From: Conoideocrella luteorostrata
Taxonomy: Eukaryota; Ascomycota; Sordariomycetes; Hypocreales; Clavicipitaceae
DNA length: 64,000 bases
Assembly (NCBI GenBank): GCA_032433595.1
Contig: JASWJB010000055.1
Location: 107,803-171,802 of the forward strand
Reading direction: 5' to 3'
Both the position numbers and the translations under genes were made by a program. Below the pieces are notes generated by a model. The model had not been told where the DNA came from. It saw only the letters and a program-made list of their open reading frames with translations, and did no database searches. Positions 1-10,545 of the stretch are shown piece by piece. Position 1 is the stretch's first letter; each line of letters starts with the position of its first letter.

Positions 1-583
1 AGCGCGAGTGAGGCGACTGGCGGTTATTGCCATGTCTTGCAAGTTCCGTGTCGATAGCCGGGACAAGAGTAGCCAGTCTGTCACGACTAGCCTGCGCCAC
101 CTGTCGCTTCTTCATTTGCTGCCATTCACGCCAATTCCCAAGCCAAGCCTGGTAGTCCTTGCTGAGGTCCAAGTTGACGTATAGTCTCCAACCCATTGCT
201 TGAACCCAATCAAATTCCAGAGAATTTAGCTCGGAAACAGCAATGCCGCTGACTTCGGACCACGACCGGTTCTGAAAAGTGTTGTCATCAAGAAACTTAC
301 TTCCCAGAAGAAGTGACACAGTCAGATATCGCCAGACTTGACCCTCGGATGACTTGTATGAGCCCTGGCCCTTCGTGGCATTGATCCTCTTGGCCAGATA
401 ATTCATTCCTAAGAGAATGGTGGTGCTAGGAAGTCGCGTCGAAGTGAGAATTTGAGTGACGAACTTGCGGAATGACGACGTAACAGCGCCATCGGGAGTT
501 ACGACGCGAACAGCCATCTCGGCAACGTATTCGGCCATCATGTCGACCTCATAATCGAGGACGGCACACACGCCACCTGGCAT
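1..583 (-). CDS. Pcl/Clg1-type cyclin, partial (3' end beyond the left edge)
   Basis: The minus strand is open from an ATG at 583-581 to the window edge (194 codons, no stop reached). The conserved core is that of fungal PHO85-type cyclins of the Pcl/Clg1 group, regulatory subunits of a cyclin-dependent kinase. It starts with GGVCAVLDYEVDMMAEYVAE and continues through the cyclin-box segments LLGMNYLAKRIN, SSEGQVWRYLTVSLLLGSKF, LDDNTFQNRSWSEVSGI and ELNSLEFDWVQAMGWRLYVN. There is an in-frame stop shortly upstream of 583. The sequence at 583-577 (atgccag) could also be a 3' splice site feeding GGV..., so the true N-terminus may lie on an upstream exon; relatives usually have a long low-complexity N-terminus. 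A candidate upstream coding patch is an ATG-initiated Pro/Ser-rich frame at 1613-1410 minus, but I could not join it. Family assignment is good; the start is uncertain. Confidence 0.8.
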   Translation of the reverse strand, partial: MPGGVCAVLDYEVDMMAEYVAEMAVRVVTPDGAVTSSFRKFVTQILTSTRLPSTTILLGMNYLAKRINATKGQGSYKSSEGQVWRYLTVSLLLGSKFLDDNTFQNRSWSEVSGIAVSELNSLEFDWVQAMGWRLYVNLDLSKDYQAWLGNWREWQQMKKRQVAQASRDRLATLVPAIDTELARHGNNRQSPHSR

Positions 584-1924
584 GATGAAGGATGTGAGAT
601 GGGGACCCGACTAAGATCGACAGGGACCTTGGTCGGATGGTCGAACTCGTAGCACAGAGACACGGCGGTGCGGGTAATCCACACAAAGCAACAAAGGTCG
701 TCTCTGAGCCAAAAAGTCGAGGGTAATTGCGCGAAGACGACCAAACTTTTCTGATTTCAAACACGTCGAGCCATTTAATGCCTATTCACTATCACCGTAC
801 TCGTTGATAATGCAATCCAGACGTTGATAATGGAATGATGGTCGAGAAATTTTATCGAAGATGATGTTTGCGCTCAGTAGCTGAACTGAACGAGGAGTTC
901 GGATCAACAAGAATTTGAAGAGAAGAAATCTGAGTTTAAATTAGTCATTTTGTCATGCATACTGAAAGCAAACCAGGGTTGAGTTTGGTTAGTGTGGTGA
1001 TAGACGAATGTATCTCAGCATAGGAGTTGGCTCGTTTTTAACATCAGTCGAAAACGGCAGCGCCAAGATAGGTTTTGCAAGACATAGTTGCAATTATAGC
1101 AGATAGGAGCCGCCATTATCAACTTGTGCCGCTGAAAGTGTCCCCAAGACTTTCCGTCAAATAAGCATCGATGTGCACATATGACGTTCAAAGTCTTGAG
1201 CCACTGTCCGGGAACAACGCCAATAGCAGCAGTGCATGCAAATTTTTGGCCAGGAACAATAGTCAACCGAATACGTTGAGTAACTCACTTTAGATCGAAA
1301 ATCGCTTCAAGAAATGTTGCGAGCCCTGGAAGTATAGTCTGCTGCTGGGTTGCGGCCGAGAGTCAACTGGTCACTTCAGACAACCTTGGGGTACACAGAA
1401 AAGATAGGTCTACACGGCGAGATGAAAGACCAGTGGAACTCGCGCGAGACCTGAATCCGTAAGTCGACGAACAATGACGGGGCTCGTGACGGGAATTGTC
1501 GAATAATCGGCGGATTCGGTATTCGTGGAGGGGAATTGCGGGAGTAGAGGAGAATGAGGAGGAGGAGGATGAAAAGTATGGGAGGTTGACGAGACGGAGA
1601 AAGGATGGGGCATGGTAAGATGTGCTGATTCTCTGGTGGTCCACCAGTGATGTGGGAGACGGTGCTCCTCAGGCTACACAGAACCCTGGGCAGTGACGGT
1701 ACGTGGAGTACTTGGCTGCCTTGGTGGAGGACATGACAGGGCCTAAGACAACTGGCATAGCACACAGGAGAAAGTGAGCGTTCGTGGGTGGTGAAAGGCT
1801 ACGGGCGGCACAGCCGGGTGTCAGTGAACATTAGTCGACAGACTTGGCTCATTGCACCCCGAGGGTACATTACGGGCCCAGTACGGGATGGCTCACTGCC
1901 AAAGTCCCTGACGTTGTGTCTGTG

Positions 1925-1941
1925 TTTTTTTTTTTTTTTTT
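1925..1941. repeat. Poly-T tract (17 nt)
   Basis: Uninterrupted T homopolymer in intergenic DNA. Confidence 0.9.
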
Positions 1942-4900
1942 CGAACTAAGCCTGGCCCCTTCTCACTGGCCGTTCCTTCTCCGTAGTGCCATTCCGGCTT
2001 TCTGCCTTTGCTTGGCCAACCCACTCGAGGAGCCACCTCTGGGTCCTGCTGGCGTGAATGGGGATGCTAGGGAGCGTGAGCTCCACCAAACCTACTTACC
2101 AGTAGCATTCATTGGTCCACCGACGTAGAGTGTCTGGCAGCACCTGAAGGAAGGGGTGGTGGTGGCAGATCATGGCGGCTGGGTGTTGGGTTTGCTCATC
2201 AGCGTTGCTGGGGTGCGTCAGCAGGCATGTTATGCACTTGCTCTGTACGGAATAACTCGTAGTTAGGGAGTACTCCGTAAAGGGTACCAAGCATTACGAG
2301 GAGGGCTCGGGGCCTCAGGGGCATGGGTGGAGTCACCACTGACAGTTACAGGTCCTCGGACAGCCACCACGCCGGCCGCTTCGTGAAGTCGTCAAGAGAG
2401 GGAGATCCAATGTCGCTTCCTGCGCCAGTTCTTGATGAACTGCCAACCAACGGTGATGTGGAAACTGTCACTTAGCGTCTGTTGCACAAAGCAGGCAGCA
2501 GGACAGAAAGTCACAGCCTTCATTTGAGCGGGCTATTCGCCCCAGCCGCTAACTTAATGAGGCACTCATGATCACCTGCCAACGGCAAGAGCGCGACCGT
2601 CGAAAGCGTGATTCTCACATCCAAAGCATCGTATGTAGGCTCCTTAGCTCCCCATCATTTTGTTTGTCCGCAGTCACAGCAACCGAAAATTGCGCTTGCA
2701 CCTGCACCTACCACCCATGCTTTCTCACTAGCTAACCATGTTGTTCATCGCCAGCACAACTACTCCGTAGACCTGGAGGCAAAAATACAAATTGACCGGC
2801 GTCGGTTCACAGCCTGCTTATTGTGTATGGCTTGAACGCCTCGCCGTAGCAGCCGACTGAACACGGAGACACAGCCACGGCATAATAGTCTTGCCGATTG
2901 GAGACTCCTTCAGATTATGGCTGGTATGTCTCTGCATTTCGGATTTTATTGCCGTCTCAATTTGTGCCTTATTTTTTTCCTTACATGCAATTTTCTTCTC
3001 GCCGTGTGCGGATAACACAAGACGGGACTAAGACACTCAAAATTCAGACCCAGTACGAGTAAATACTCCAATGGAGCATGGGAGCATCGAGCATCGACTG
3101 TCCCCGAATGACGAGATAAAATGGGACACCGTGGGCCCCGTCTCGTCTCCCAGCATGTATTCTTGGACGAGGGGAGGCACGAGAACCGCCTAAACCCACC
3201 TGAAATATCACTGCACAGGCAAGGGTTTGCTCGCTGGAAAGCTTTATGCGGGTCTGTCTATCTGAGTGATGGGCAGCGCCGCCAACTCCCCGCCAACCCA
3301 TCCATTTGATCGTTCGAGAACGACCTACGACCTTGGCGGAGACAGCTGCATGGAGGCAAATCTGCGAGTCAATCACTGGCTTGACTGGTGGGCCTTGCGC
3401 AGCTCAGATGTCGAGTTTCACTAATTTCTTTTCATGTTTTCTTTTCTTTGCCCCTCGCAGATAATATTGAAAGTTTCTCGCAAAAACTGGATGCACGACG
3501 GCAAACAGACGCACACAACATTCGGATAATCCTCACCTCTAGATTTTGCCGCTGGTACAAGGTGTTTATCGGCAATGGACAGCTCACCGGCTCTCGTTGG
3601 GTGACCGTGCTTAGGCGACTTGTCAGGAATGTCAGCGCAGCCAGAAGTCGACGTAACTATCCCGTGCCACTGTACGCATGGCCAATCATTGAACCGAGTC
3701 CGCACATGGAAGTACCATCTTTTCGACGGGCCACCGGCGGGGGGCTGCTCCATCATGTACAAGTACGGAGTACGGGGCACTCCAACATACGTCTACTAGT
3801 ACGTATTTTCATACTCCGTACCTACATGACAACGGAGCCACGACGCACCAGTCACTCGAAGTGTTGTCTGTTGCAGAATATTAATGCGAGAAAAAAATCT
3901 GTTACAAACACTGTTCTCCGTGTCGGTATGCCGCACTCCCTCCGGCGTACGGAGCATCGTGCCTGACCAGTAGCTCAAGCCACAAATGTACCGCGCCAAC
4001 CACACTTCATCCACCCCGTACTATCTAGACACAAGTCTACGGAGTACCACTCGTGAAATAGGATACCTGCTTCAGGGTTTCGAGGACTGTGGGACCACCA
4101 CCCAGATTCTGACGTAGCTAAAGGATATGTATCAACGCAGCAAACATTCGGGATCATCAGGCCGTTCTCATAATGGAAGACCGAGCCCGAGCCCGAGAGC
4201 CGCAATTTCCAACCTGGCTGTCAACAAGGAGAGTGCGGATGAAGAGTGAAGCTAGATTGAGAGCCAGGGCTGTAAGGAAGCAGTTTCAAGAGTGATGTCG
4301 CACGGCGGAGAATGCGCAGAGAAATGCCTCAGATCCACACGCAACACTAGAGCGGATTTTCTTGATCATGTTGGCACTACGGAGTCCCTTGACCAAAGGC
4401 TCTGTTAGCGTCGGATGAATCATTGAGGTCATAGAATTACAAACCACTCGACAGCAATCCTGCTTGTGTTGCTCATCCAATTCATGCAGATCGGTCGTCT
4501 TATTCTGTGGCCGCCCCAAAGGCAACATTAACTCATCGCCCACAAGTGCATGGATACATTCATGGTGGGCAATCTGAAAACAGGGACAACTCCATGTCGG
4601 CTTTGTCCAGAGATCACCCCGTATTAGCTGTGCGTTTGAAATTAACAACACTACGACTCCCTGTGCTGTTTTACATTAGTATTGTTTAATTCCCTTCCAA
4701 AATACTCCGTAGTTCACCCGATGCTAAGGATGGCACTGTAATTGGCGAAATCAAATCTCATTTCATCCAGCGTAGGACAAAAAAGGAGCACCATGGAGAT
4801 TGCACGACCTCTTGCGAAAGTTGATTAGTCGATGATGAGGACGATGGATTTACAAATTCATTCGGAATTTGGTCACGCTTATTTCTTCAACTCACGTCAC

Positions 4901-7900
4901 TCAGCCATGGCACACAATACGCACATAACTAACTGCCTGGCGCAATCAAGGATGCATATACAACGCGCACTGGTGCATTCCACAGAGTCGGAAATGCATT
5001 AGTATTAGGATGAATAATAATTCGACCAGTTAGGTGGGAGGTGAACTGCAATCACTCTACGCAATCACTCTACGCAATACGGCTGAAAGAGACTGTGCGG
5101 CTTCGAATACTGTCCGATGGATCCAGACATTCGCCGTGGCTTACGCAATGCTCCAACTTCAACACCCTTGTATATCGAGTTCTGGTGGATGGAGGAGGTA
5201 TTGTATTGAGGTTGGTAGAGAGTAGTATCACACGAACAACACGCCCCTGCCGATGAGCCACCAATAAAACCTACGAGATGGACAAGCTTTTAGTGAAGCC
5301 GCGTTACGGAGCCACAGGATCTGGCTGCAGCAGCAGTTGAGGCTTTGCGGTTCAAATTAGCGGTTTCCAGGCAATCACAGCACAACGCCAGAACTGGCTT
5401 TTTTTAATGATTCGGGACTGCACCACTTCTCGTGTCTGTACTCCGGGCCATGAGAGGAGTTGATAGGTTTTCAACGAGGAACCACAGCGCGTGTTTGATG
5501 CTGTTTACGGTACAGTGGACTGACGAGACGAGCGTAGCGCGGATGGTGATCAACATCCAAGACATGATAATGGCAACCTGGGAAACAGGGTTCAGCCACA
5601 GGGCGAAGGCCAAGGTCCCCTTTCCTCCCAAACCTCAAATTCCAGGGTCTCGAATTGCTTCCTCCACTGCCAGCACGCACCCTCTTTTTCCGCCCCTCCC
5701 GACTCCCCTTCTAATAATGCTTTCGCGGATGGTGTGAGTGTCAGAGTATTGAAGTGTGTGTGGGTTGCGGAAATACTGAGGTATCAGGATATCATGGGCA
5801 TGGCGTGGAGATGGCCGCGGCTAACAAAAATGCTAATGACCACAGTCATCTCCATGCTCCAAATGGAGGAACAAAGGACCAAGAGGATGGGCAACGAAAA
5901 CAGCCAGACCGCCTGAGCACATTTAACCAATTGCAGCGCCGTGGTTGGATAGCCATGTTCTGCATACCCCTTGTTTTAATAATAGCTAACTACCGTCCTG
6001 GTGTGGAGAGCGCCAGAGATCGCTCACCGCAATCCTTCACGCGCACCAGTGCCCCGTACTCTAACTAATTGTCGCTAGGTTGGTTGGCAGGCAGCCATTG
6101 CCGAGGGTAATATTATAGCAATCATACGGAGTTGTTACGGAGTAGTTGCGGAGTAAGCATTTGAGGAGTGGTACGGAGTAAGTCGTTGGACCTTTCTTAC
6201 CATGTTTGCCATGCTACCCTGTACATGTGCGGTTCCAGACGCAACTTGGTCTTACATGTCTCACAAACAGCCTAGTCATGGAAATGCCGTCAACAAACAA
6301 GTCAAAAAGATAACTACTGTACTCCGTAGATGCTGTTGGGATATTGCCGTCTTGGCCAGCTTCTACTAGTATTTCTCGCGCGTTGAATTGGATGCCGACG
6401 GTGGATAGGCATCCACCATCACACGGTGATTTCGCCGTGGCCGTGGCTGTGGATGAGCCCGACGCTGACATTTGGCTGGCTGACCGACTACATCCCGGAT
6501 AAAGCATCCACACAGAGAGGGTTCATCTGCAGGTTTTATTGTCTGGACGACATTTTGATTGGTTTCTTGGCCCGTCCACCTGCGTCATTCTGCTGCTACT
6601 CCTTCAAACCTCAGAGCCAACAAGTATGCCACTACAGATACAAGCCGCATGTAGAGTAACATGGAATTGGGAGTCATCATGTGGCCTTCCAATGTGTAAG
6701 TGTTGTATGCACGCCTTGCGCCATGATTACCCTAATCTGTCTGGGTTGTGATGAGGTTGCGAGAGAACCGTATTGATATACACATGCATGCACCATGTGT
6801 TTATTACTCCGCCCTAAAGTATCCTACAGTACTAGTATTGACCAAGCCAAGGACGCTGCGCCGTAATCGGAAACAACGCGCAGATGTTTCGCTGCAGTCA
6901 CCTGGTGGGTACGTAGTACTGATGTTATACAAACCACCATACTGTGAGTACTGTACTCCGTACCTACGGAGTAATTGAATTGTTCGTCAATGTTCCCGGC
7001 AAAATATCGACGGTATCTAATACAGTCCTGTTACGCATTGACATGAGTCTGTGAGTGACGAAAAAAACAACAAACCCCCAACTACGGAAACTAATAACAG
7101 TGCTCCGAATCCAAAACCAGGAAAGAGCTTTGGTGGCCTTGCCAGAAACTGCCTGCAATACAGTCACCATCTGGTGTACGTCATTCAAACGGGGACATGG
7201 AATATTCTTCGTCTGACCTGCACCGAAACCTCGTGCAGGGCAATGCCTGGGTCTCCAGTTTTACCATCTCAAGTCCGTCACTTATTAGTCGTATATTTGA
7301 GACTCTATCAGACACGATCATACAATATGCGCCATGTACAATACCTTGGATGGTGGGCGAACAATGTATGCCGTCACCGTCATTGAGAAGAAAGAAGCAT
7401 GGGCACTTGACGGTGCCACCGACCTGGCTCGCCACATCTGCTCCGTAGTTAATGTGGGCAGTGATCCGAGCAGGCAGGCATCAATCATGAGCGATCAGTC
7501 ATGAGAGAGTCAACTAGAGCCAACTAGTGGCGAAAAATCAGCATAGATACGGAGTTTACTCCGTAGTCGAACAGCCGTCTGGTTTTTTTGCAGAGACACA
7601 GCATTCCTCGGATGCGGGTACCTGAGAAGGACAGGCTCCAACGGGGCTTTAATTAGTCGCGGCTGCTTCACGTTCAGTCGTCGTCATGACCACGATGTCG
7701 GATGGATGTGAAAGAGGTTGCATATTCCCACACGCCCTCTTGCCGGTCTCTTTAGAGAGGGGGGGCGAGGGGGTATATCACCAAAGAGCCCAAAGAGCAT
7801 CAAAATCAAACATGTCCAGGCATGGTTCGTCGGAAACCATGTCGTGATTTCTTGTGGCTCAAGTACCCGGTACAATATCTTGTCATGTTTAGTTTAGATA

Positions 7901-8950
7901 GCTGACTGGCCCTGCATTGGAATTTGGAACTCCTTCTCTGGAAATTGTTCGCAGCCTTCCATGACATGGGTCACAACATCGTGGGTTGATGATGCTCCGA
8001 CTGCTCCGTACTCCGTACATTGTGCGAAGTCCTCATACTGCAACAACAGATAGTAGAAGCACCCCCACTGAAGAGGACCCTATATTCCCGCTTTTGTGGG
8101 CGGAAAAAGCCGTAACATCTACTCCGTACTCCGTATTCACTCCGTACCCACGATCCAAATATCCAAAACATCATGGACGGAACGAAATGTGCAAGTCATT
8201 ACTCGCTGATGGTTGCCCCGTAATGTGCGGGGAGGGGGGGGGGGAGGGCAATGTAAGAACCAGCCCAGAACCAAGCGACTAGTATACCATTGTTCGACTT
8301 TCCCATTCACGATGTTACATCACCGCCATGCACCACCTACGCCCATTACACCAAACCTCAATCGAAACCGGAAGTCCACAGCAGAGCAAAAGCGGTGCTT
8401 TGCAAGGGTAGACTCCGGGAGAAACCTCGGAGTGGCCAGTCAGCACCTTTCTGCATGTGGCCGCACCAGCCTGGGCAGGCGAAAGAGGGAAGCATGACCC
8501 AGCCATGCCAAACTGCCTGCATTTTGAGGGTGAGGTTTGTGTGAGGGCAGGCGAGGCTTTTCCTTTCGCGGCGAGGAGAGACGGATTTTTTCGGCTCATG
8601 CGACCTCTCGTGTCAGTCAATTGGCTGCGTTTGTTGGGGAAGTCGTATGTACGGAGTACGTTGTAACTAGCGCAATGTCGGCGGTTAACAGCGCGGCCGA
8701 GTCGAGTCCCGGGTAACTAACTACATACGCATGTGCGTGAACGTGGTTTTCTGCCTCCTCCCATGCGCCGTTTTCTGGGGCAGAACAGCGCAATGCTACT
8801 CAGCAGGCCGCTGGGGGGGGAGCATTTACCAAATACGAGCCAATGAACTAGTGACGCGTCTATTTGTGGTGGTTTGGTGATATGTTCAGGTGATGAGACA
8901 TGTTATGGTGGCTGACTGCGTGCCTTTCTCAGCTTGTCAGCCTGGGGTGA

Positions 8951-8972
8951 TGGGATGGGATGGGATGGGATG
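8951..8972 (+). repeat. TGGGA pentamer microsatellite
   Basis: Four tandem TGGGA units followed by TG. The G-triplets are regularly spaced, so the strand could form a G-quadruplex. No gene is nearby. Confidence 0.85.
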
Positions 8973-9714
8973 TCGTCGGGGTGAGAAAGGGGCGCGGGGT
9001 TGGCACCATCGTATTGGATGGAGGACCGGGGGGGAGGAGGGGGGGGGGTTGGTTTGTTGGTTTGTAACGCCTGTTCCTGATTTGCATTTTGCGCATGCCG
9101 AGGGCTGAGGGCTGCGTCGTTCACGACCTACATGCAATACACCCACCTTTGCCCGGGGCATATTGCGAAAACAACCTGAGGGATTGACTGTCCATGTCGA
9201 CACTATACACGGACATCTTGGAAGCACCTCCAGTGTTTTTACAGGAGAGCCTACTATTGTCTTTAGTCGTGAATAATGCCGCATGCACACTTGTTACTGG
9301 ACCGAGTCGTTTGGTGAATTTAGCAGAACAGCAAACATGTCCATCTCAGCACTTTGCCAAACACCACCAACAGCCGCATGTCAGGAGTCGTAAAACCAAT
9401 GCAATACATCGAGGATGGTCATGGCTACATGCCCTCCCTCCCAGTCCAGCATGTTGTAAAACGTACGTAAACGGCTCTTTGGGCACGCAGAATACACTTA
9501 ATTATGGTTGCGCAGCTCTAGGTATAACATTTCTTCTATTATCACGGGATGTATGGTGTGTACTTCATGGATCTGTCTTTCTAGGCAGCCTGATGAAGCT
9601 GGTAGTTAAGGCTTCGCCAAAACTGTGTGTTATTGTTGTTTGATCGTCCTCAATGGGACATTGCTCTTCTTCTGCTTGGGCGGCAGCACGGGCGACGACT
9701 TTGGCTGGGACATC

Positions 9715-10323
9715 TTATTCCTCTTCCTCCTCATCATCGTCTTGGAGAGCACGCTTGACAGTAACTTCCTCCTCCTCTTCGTCGTCTTGAGTGGCACGCT
9801 TGGTGAGCTCCTCCTCCTCTTCATCCTCGTCCTGAACAGCACGCTTGACATCCTCCTCCTCTTCATCATCGTCCTGAACAGCACGCTTCACATCCTCCTC
9901 TTCCTCTTCTTCGTCATCTTGAGTGGCGCGCTTGGCAATATCTTCTTCCTCCTCTTCGTCATCTTGAGTGGCGCGCTTGGTGAGCTCCTCCTCCTCTTCA
10001 TCATCATCCTGAACAGCACGCTTGACATCTTCCTCCTCCTCTTCATCGTCATCCTGAACAGCACGCTTCACGTCTTCCTCCTCGTCTTCTTCGTCATCTT
10101 GAGTGGCACGCTTGGCAATATCATTCTCTTCATCTTCATCCTCATCCTGAACGGCACGCTTGACATCTCCCTCCTCTTCCTCATCATCATCCTGAACAGC
10201 ACGCTTCGCAACATCCTCCTCCTCTTCCTCGTCAGCGTCCTGAGTAGCTGCAGCCTTGCCCTTGGACGAACGAGCACCAAGAAGCTTGCCTATCCCATCT
10301 AAAGGAGTGTTGACGGCGTCACC
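9715..10323 (-). repeat. Tandem coding repeat, about 42-48 bp unit, about 12 copies
   Basis: DNA counterpart of the acidic protein repeats. On the plus strand the unit reads as GCACGCTT (the KR-Ala junction) followed by CCTCCTCTTC-type runs and a Gln/Val segment. Units alternate between a V-type and a T-type, suggesting a two-unit higher-order repeat. Copy number is likely to vary between strains by slippage or unequal crossing-over. Confidence 0.85.
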
Positions 10324-10545
10324 GACAATGGTACCAGCCACGCCGGCGGCCCCCTGAAAGGCATCCGCAGCAGTCCCTGCGAGGTCTGCAGCCATTGAGC
10401 ATACATGTAAGCATATGAGCCAAAACACTCAAGAGATATGCACTTCGATCAAGAATCACGTACCACGACGAGCAGGTGTGCCGGTCGGAGCGGCAGAAAC
10501 TGACGCCACGGCAGCCAGCAGGAGAGAAACAGTGAGCGACTTCAT
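9715..10545 (-). CDS. Secreted Kex2-processed repeat protein precursor with acidic repeats
   Basis: Two exons, 10545-10464 and 10385-9715 (78-nt intron, donor GTACGT, acceptor CTGCAG), encode 250 residues. Exon 1 gives a classical signal peptide: Lys2, then a hydrophobic core LLLAAVASVSA with likely cleavage near Ala18/Ala19. Residues about 28-73 form a small Ala/Gly-rich amphipathic leader. From about residue 74 there are twelve tandem units of 11-16 residues, all of the form A(V/T/L)QDDDEEEEE plus a short tail such as DV, DIA or LT. Eleven Lys-Arg pairs close every unit but the last. Lys-Arg is the Kex2 protease site, so the precursor should be cut in the late Golgi into about a dozen very acidic peptides that lack aromatic residues and cysteine. 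This architecture is that of fungal KEPs (Kex2-processed repeat proteins), which include pheromone and RiPP precursors. There is no Y-x-I-G core and no UstYa-like neighbour, so a dikaritin precursor is unlikely. Function is unknown. Confidence 0.88.

Larger units (their letters stand above)
584..9714. other. Gene-poor 9-kb stretch rich in TACGGAGTA motifs
   Basis: No reading frame here combines a good start, plausible composition and recognisable protein sequence. Longer frames, such as 3388-3966 plus and 9194-9643 plus, look like chance. The region holds sixteen exact copies of TACGGAGTA or its complement between 2271 and 8658, several as head-to-head pairs (6954-6973, with a degenerate pair at 7548-7565). 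It also has a T17 tract at 1925-1941, a G-rich run at 8230-8248, a TGGGA pentamer array at 8951-8972 and a G-rich stretch near 9028-9050. Two hydrophobic minus-strand frames at about 5404-5640 and 5785-5970 could be remains of a membrane protein gene, but this is weak. Confidence 0.6.

Noticed and set aside
1363..1644. Minus-strand Ser-rich frame as first exon of the cyclin
   Set aside because: It has no ATG (the open frame begins at GTG) and I could not find splice sites joining it to the cyclin core. An overlapping ATG frame at 1613-1410 is equally possible, so no exon was annotated.
3388..3966. Plus-strand frame of 192 codons
   Set aside because: Composition looks random (Arg/Ser/His mix), there is no recognisable motif, and it contains two copies of the intergenic 9-mer, which the supported exons lack.
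9625..10302. Long plus-strand frame of 225 residues, very Leu/Ile-rich
   Set aside because: It is the antisense of the acidic Kex2-repeat gene. GAG/GAC runs read as CTC/TTC on the other strand and produce a false membrane-like protein.
9715..10545. Dikaritin (ustiloxin-type) RiPP precursor
   Set aside because: The repeat and Kex2 layout match, but the units lack a Tyr-containing core and no UstYa-like or peptidase gene lies nearby.
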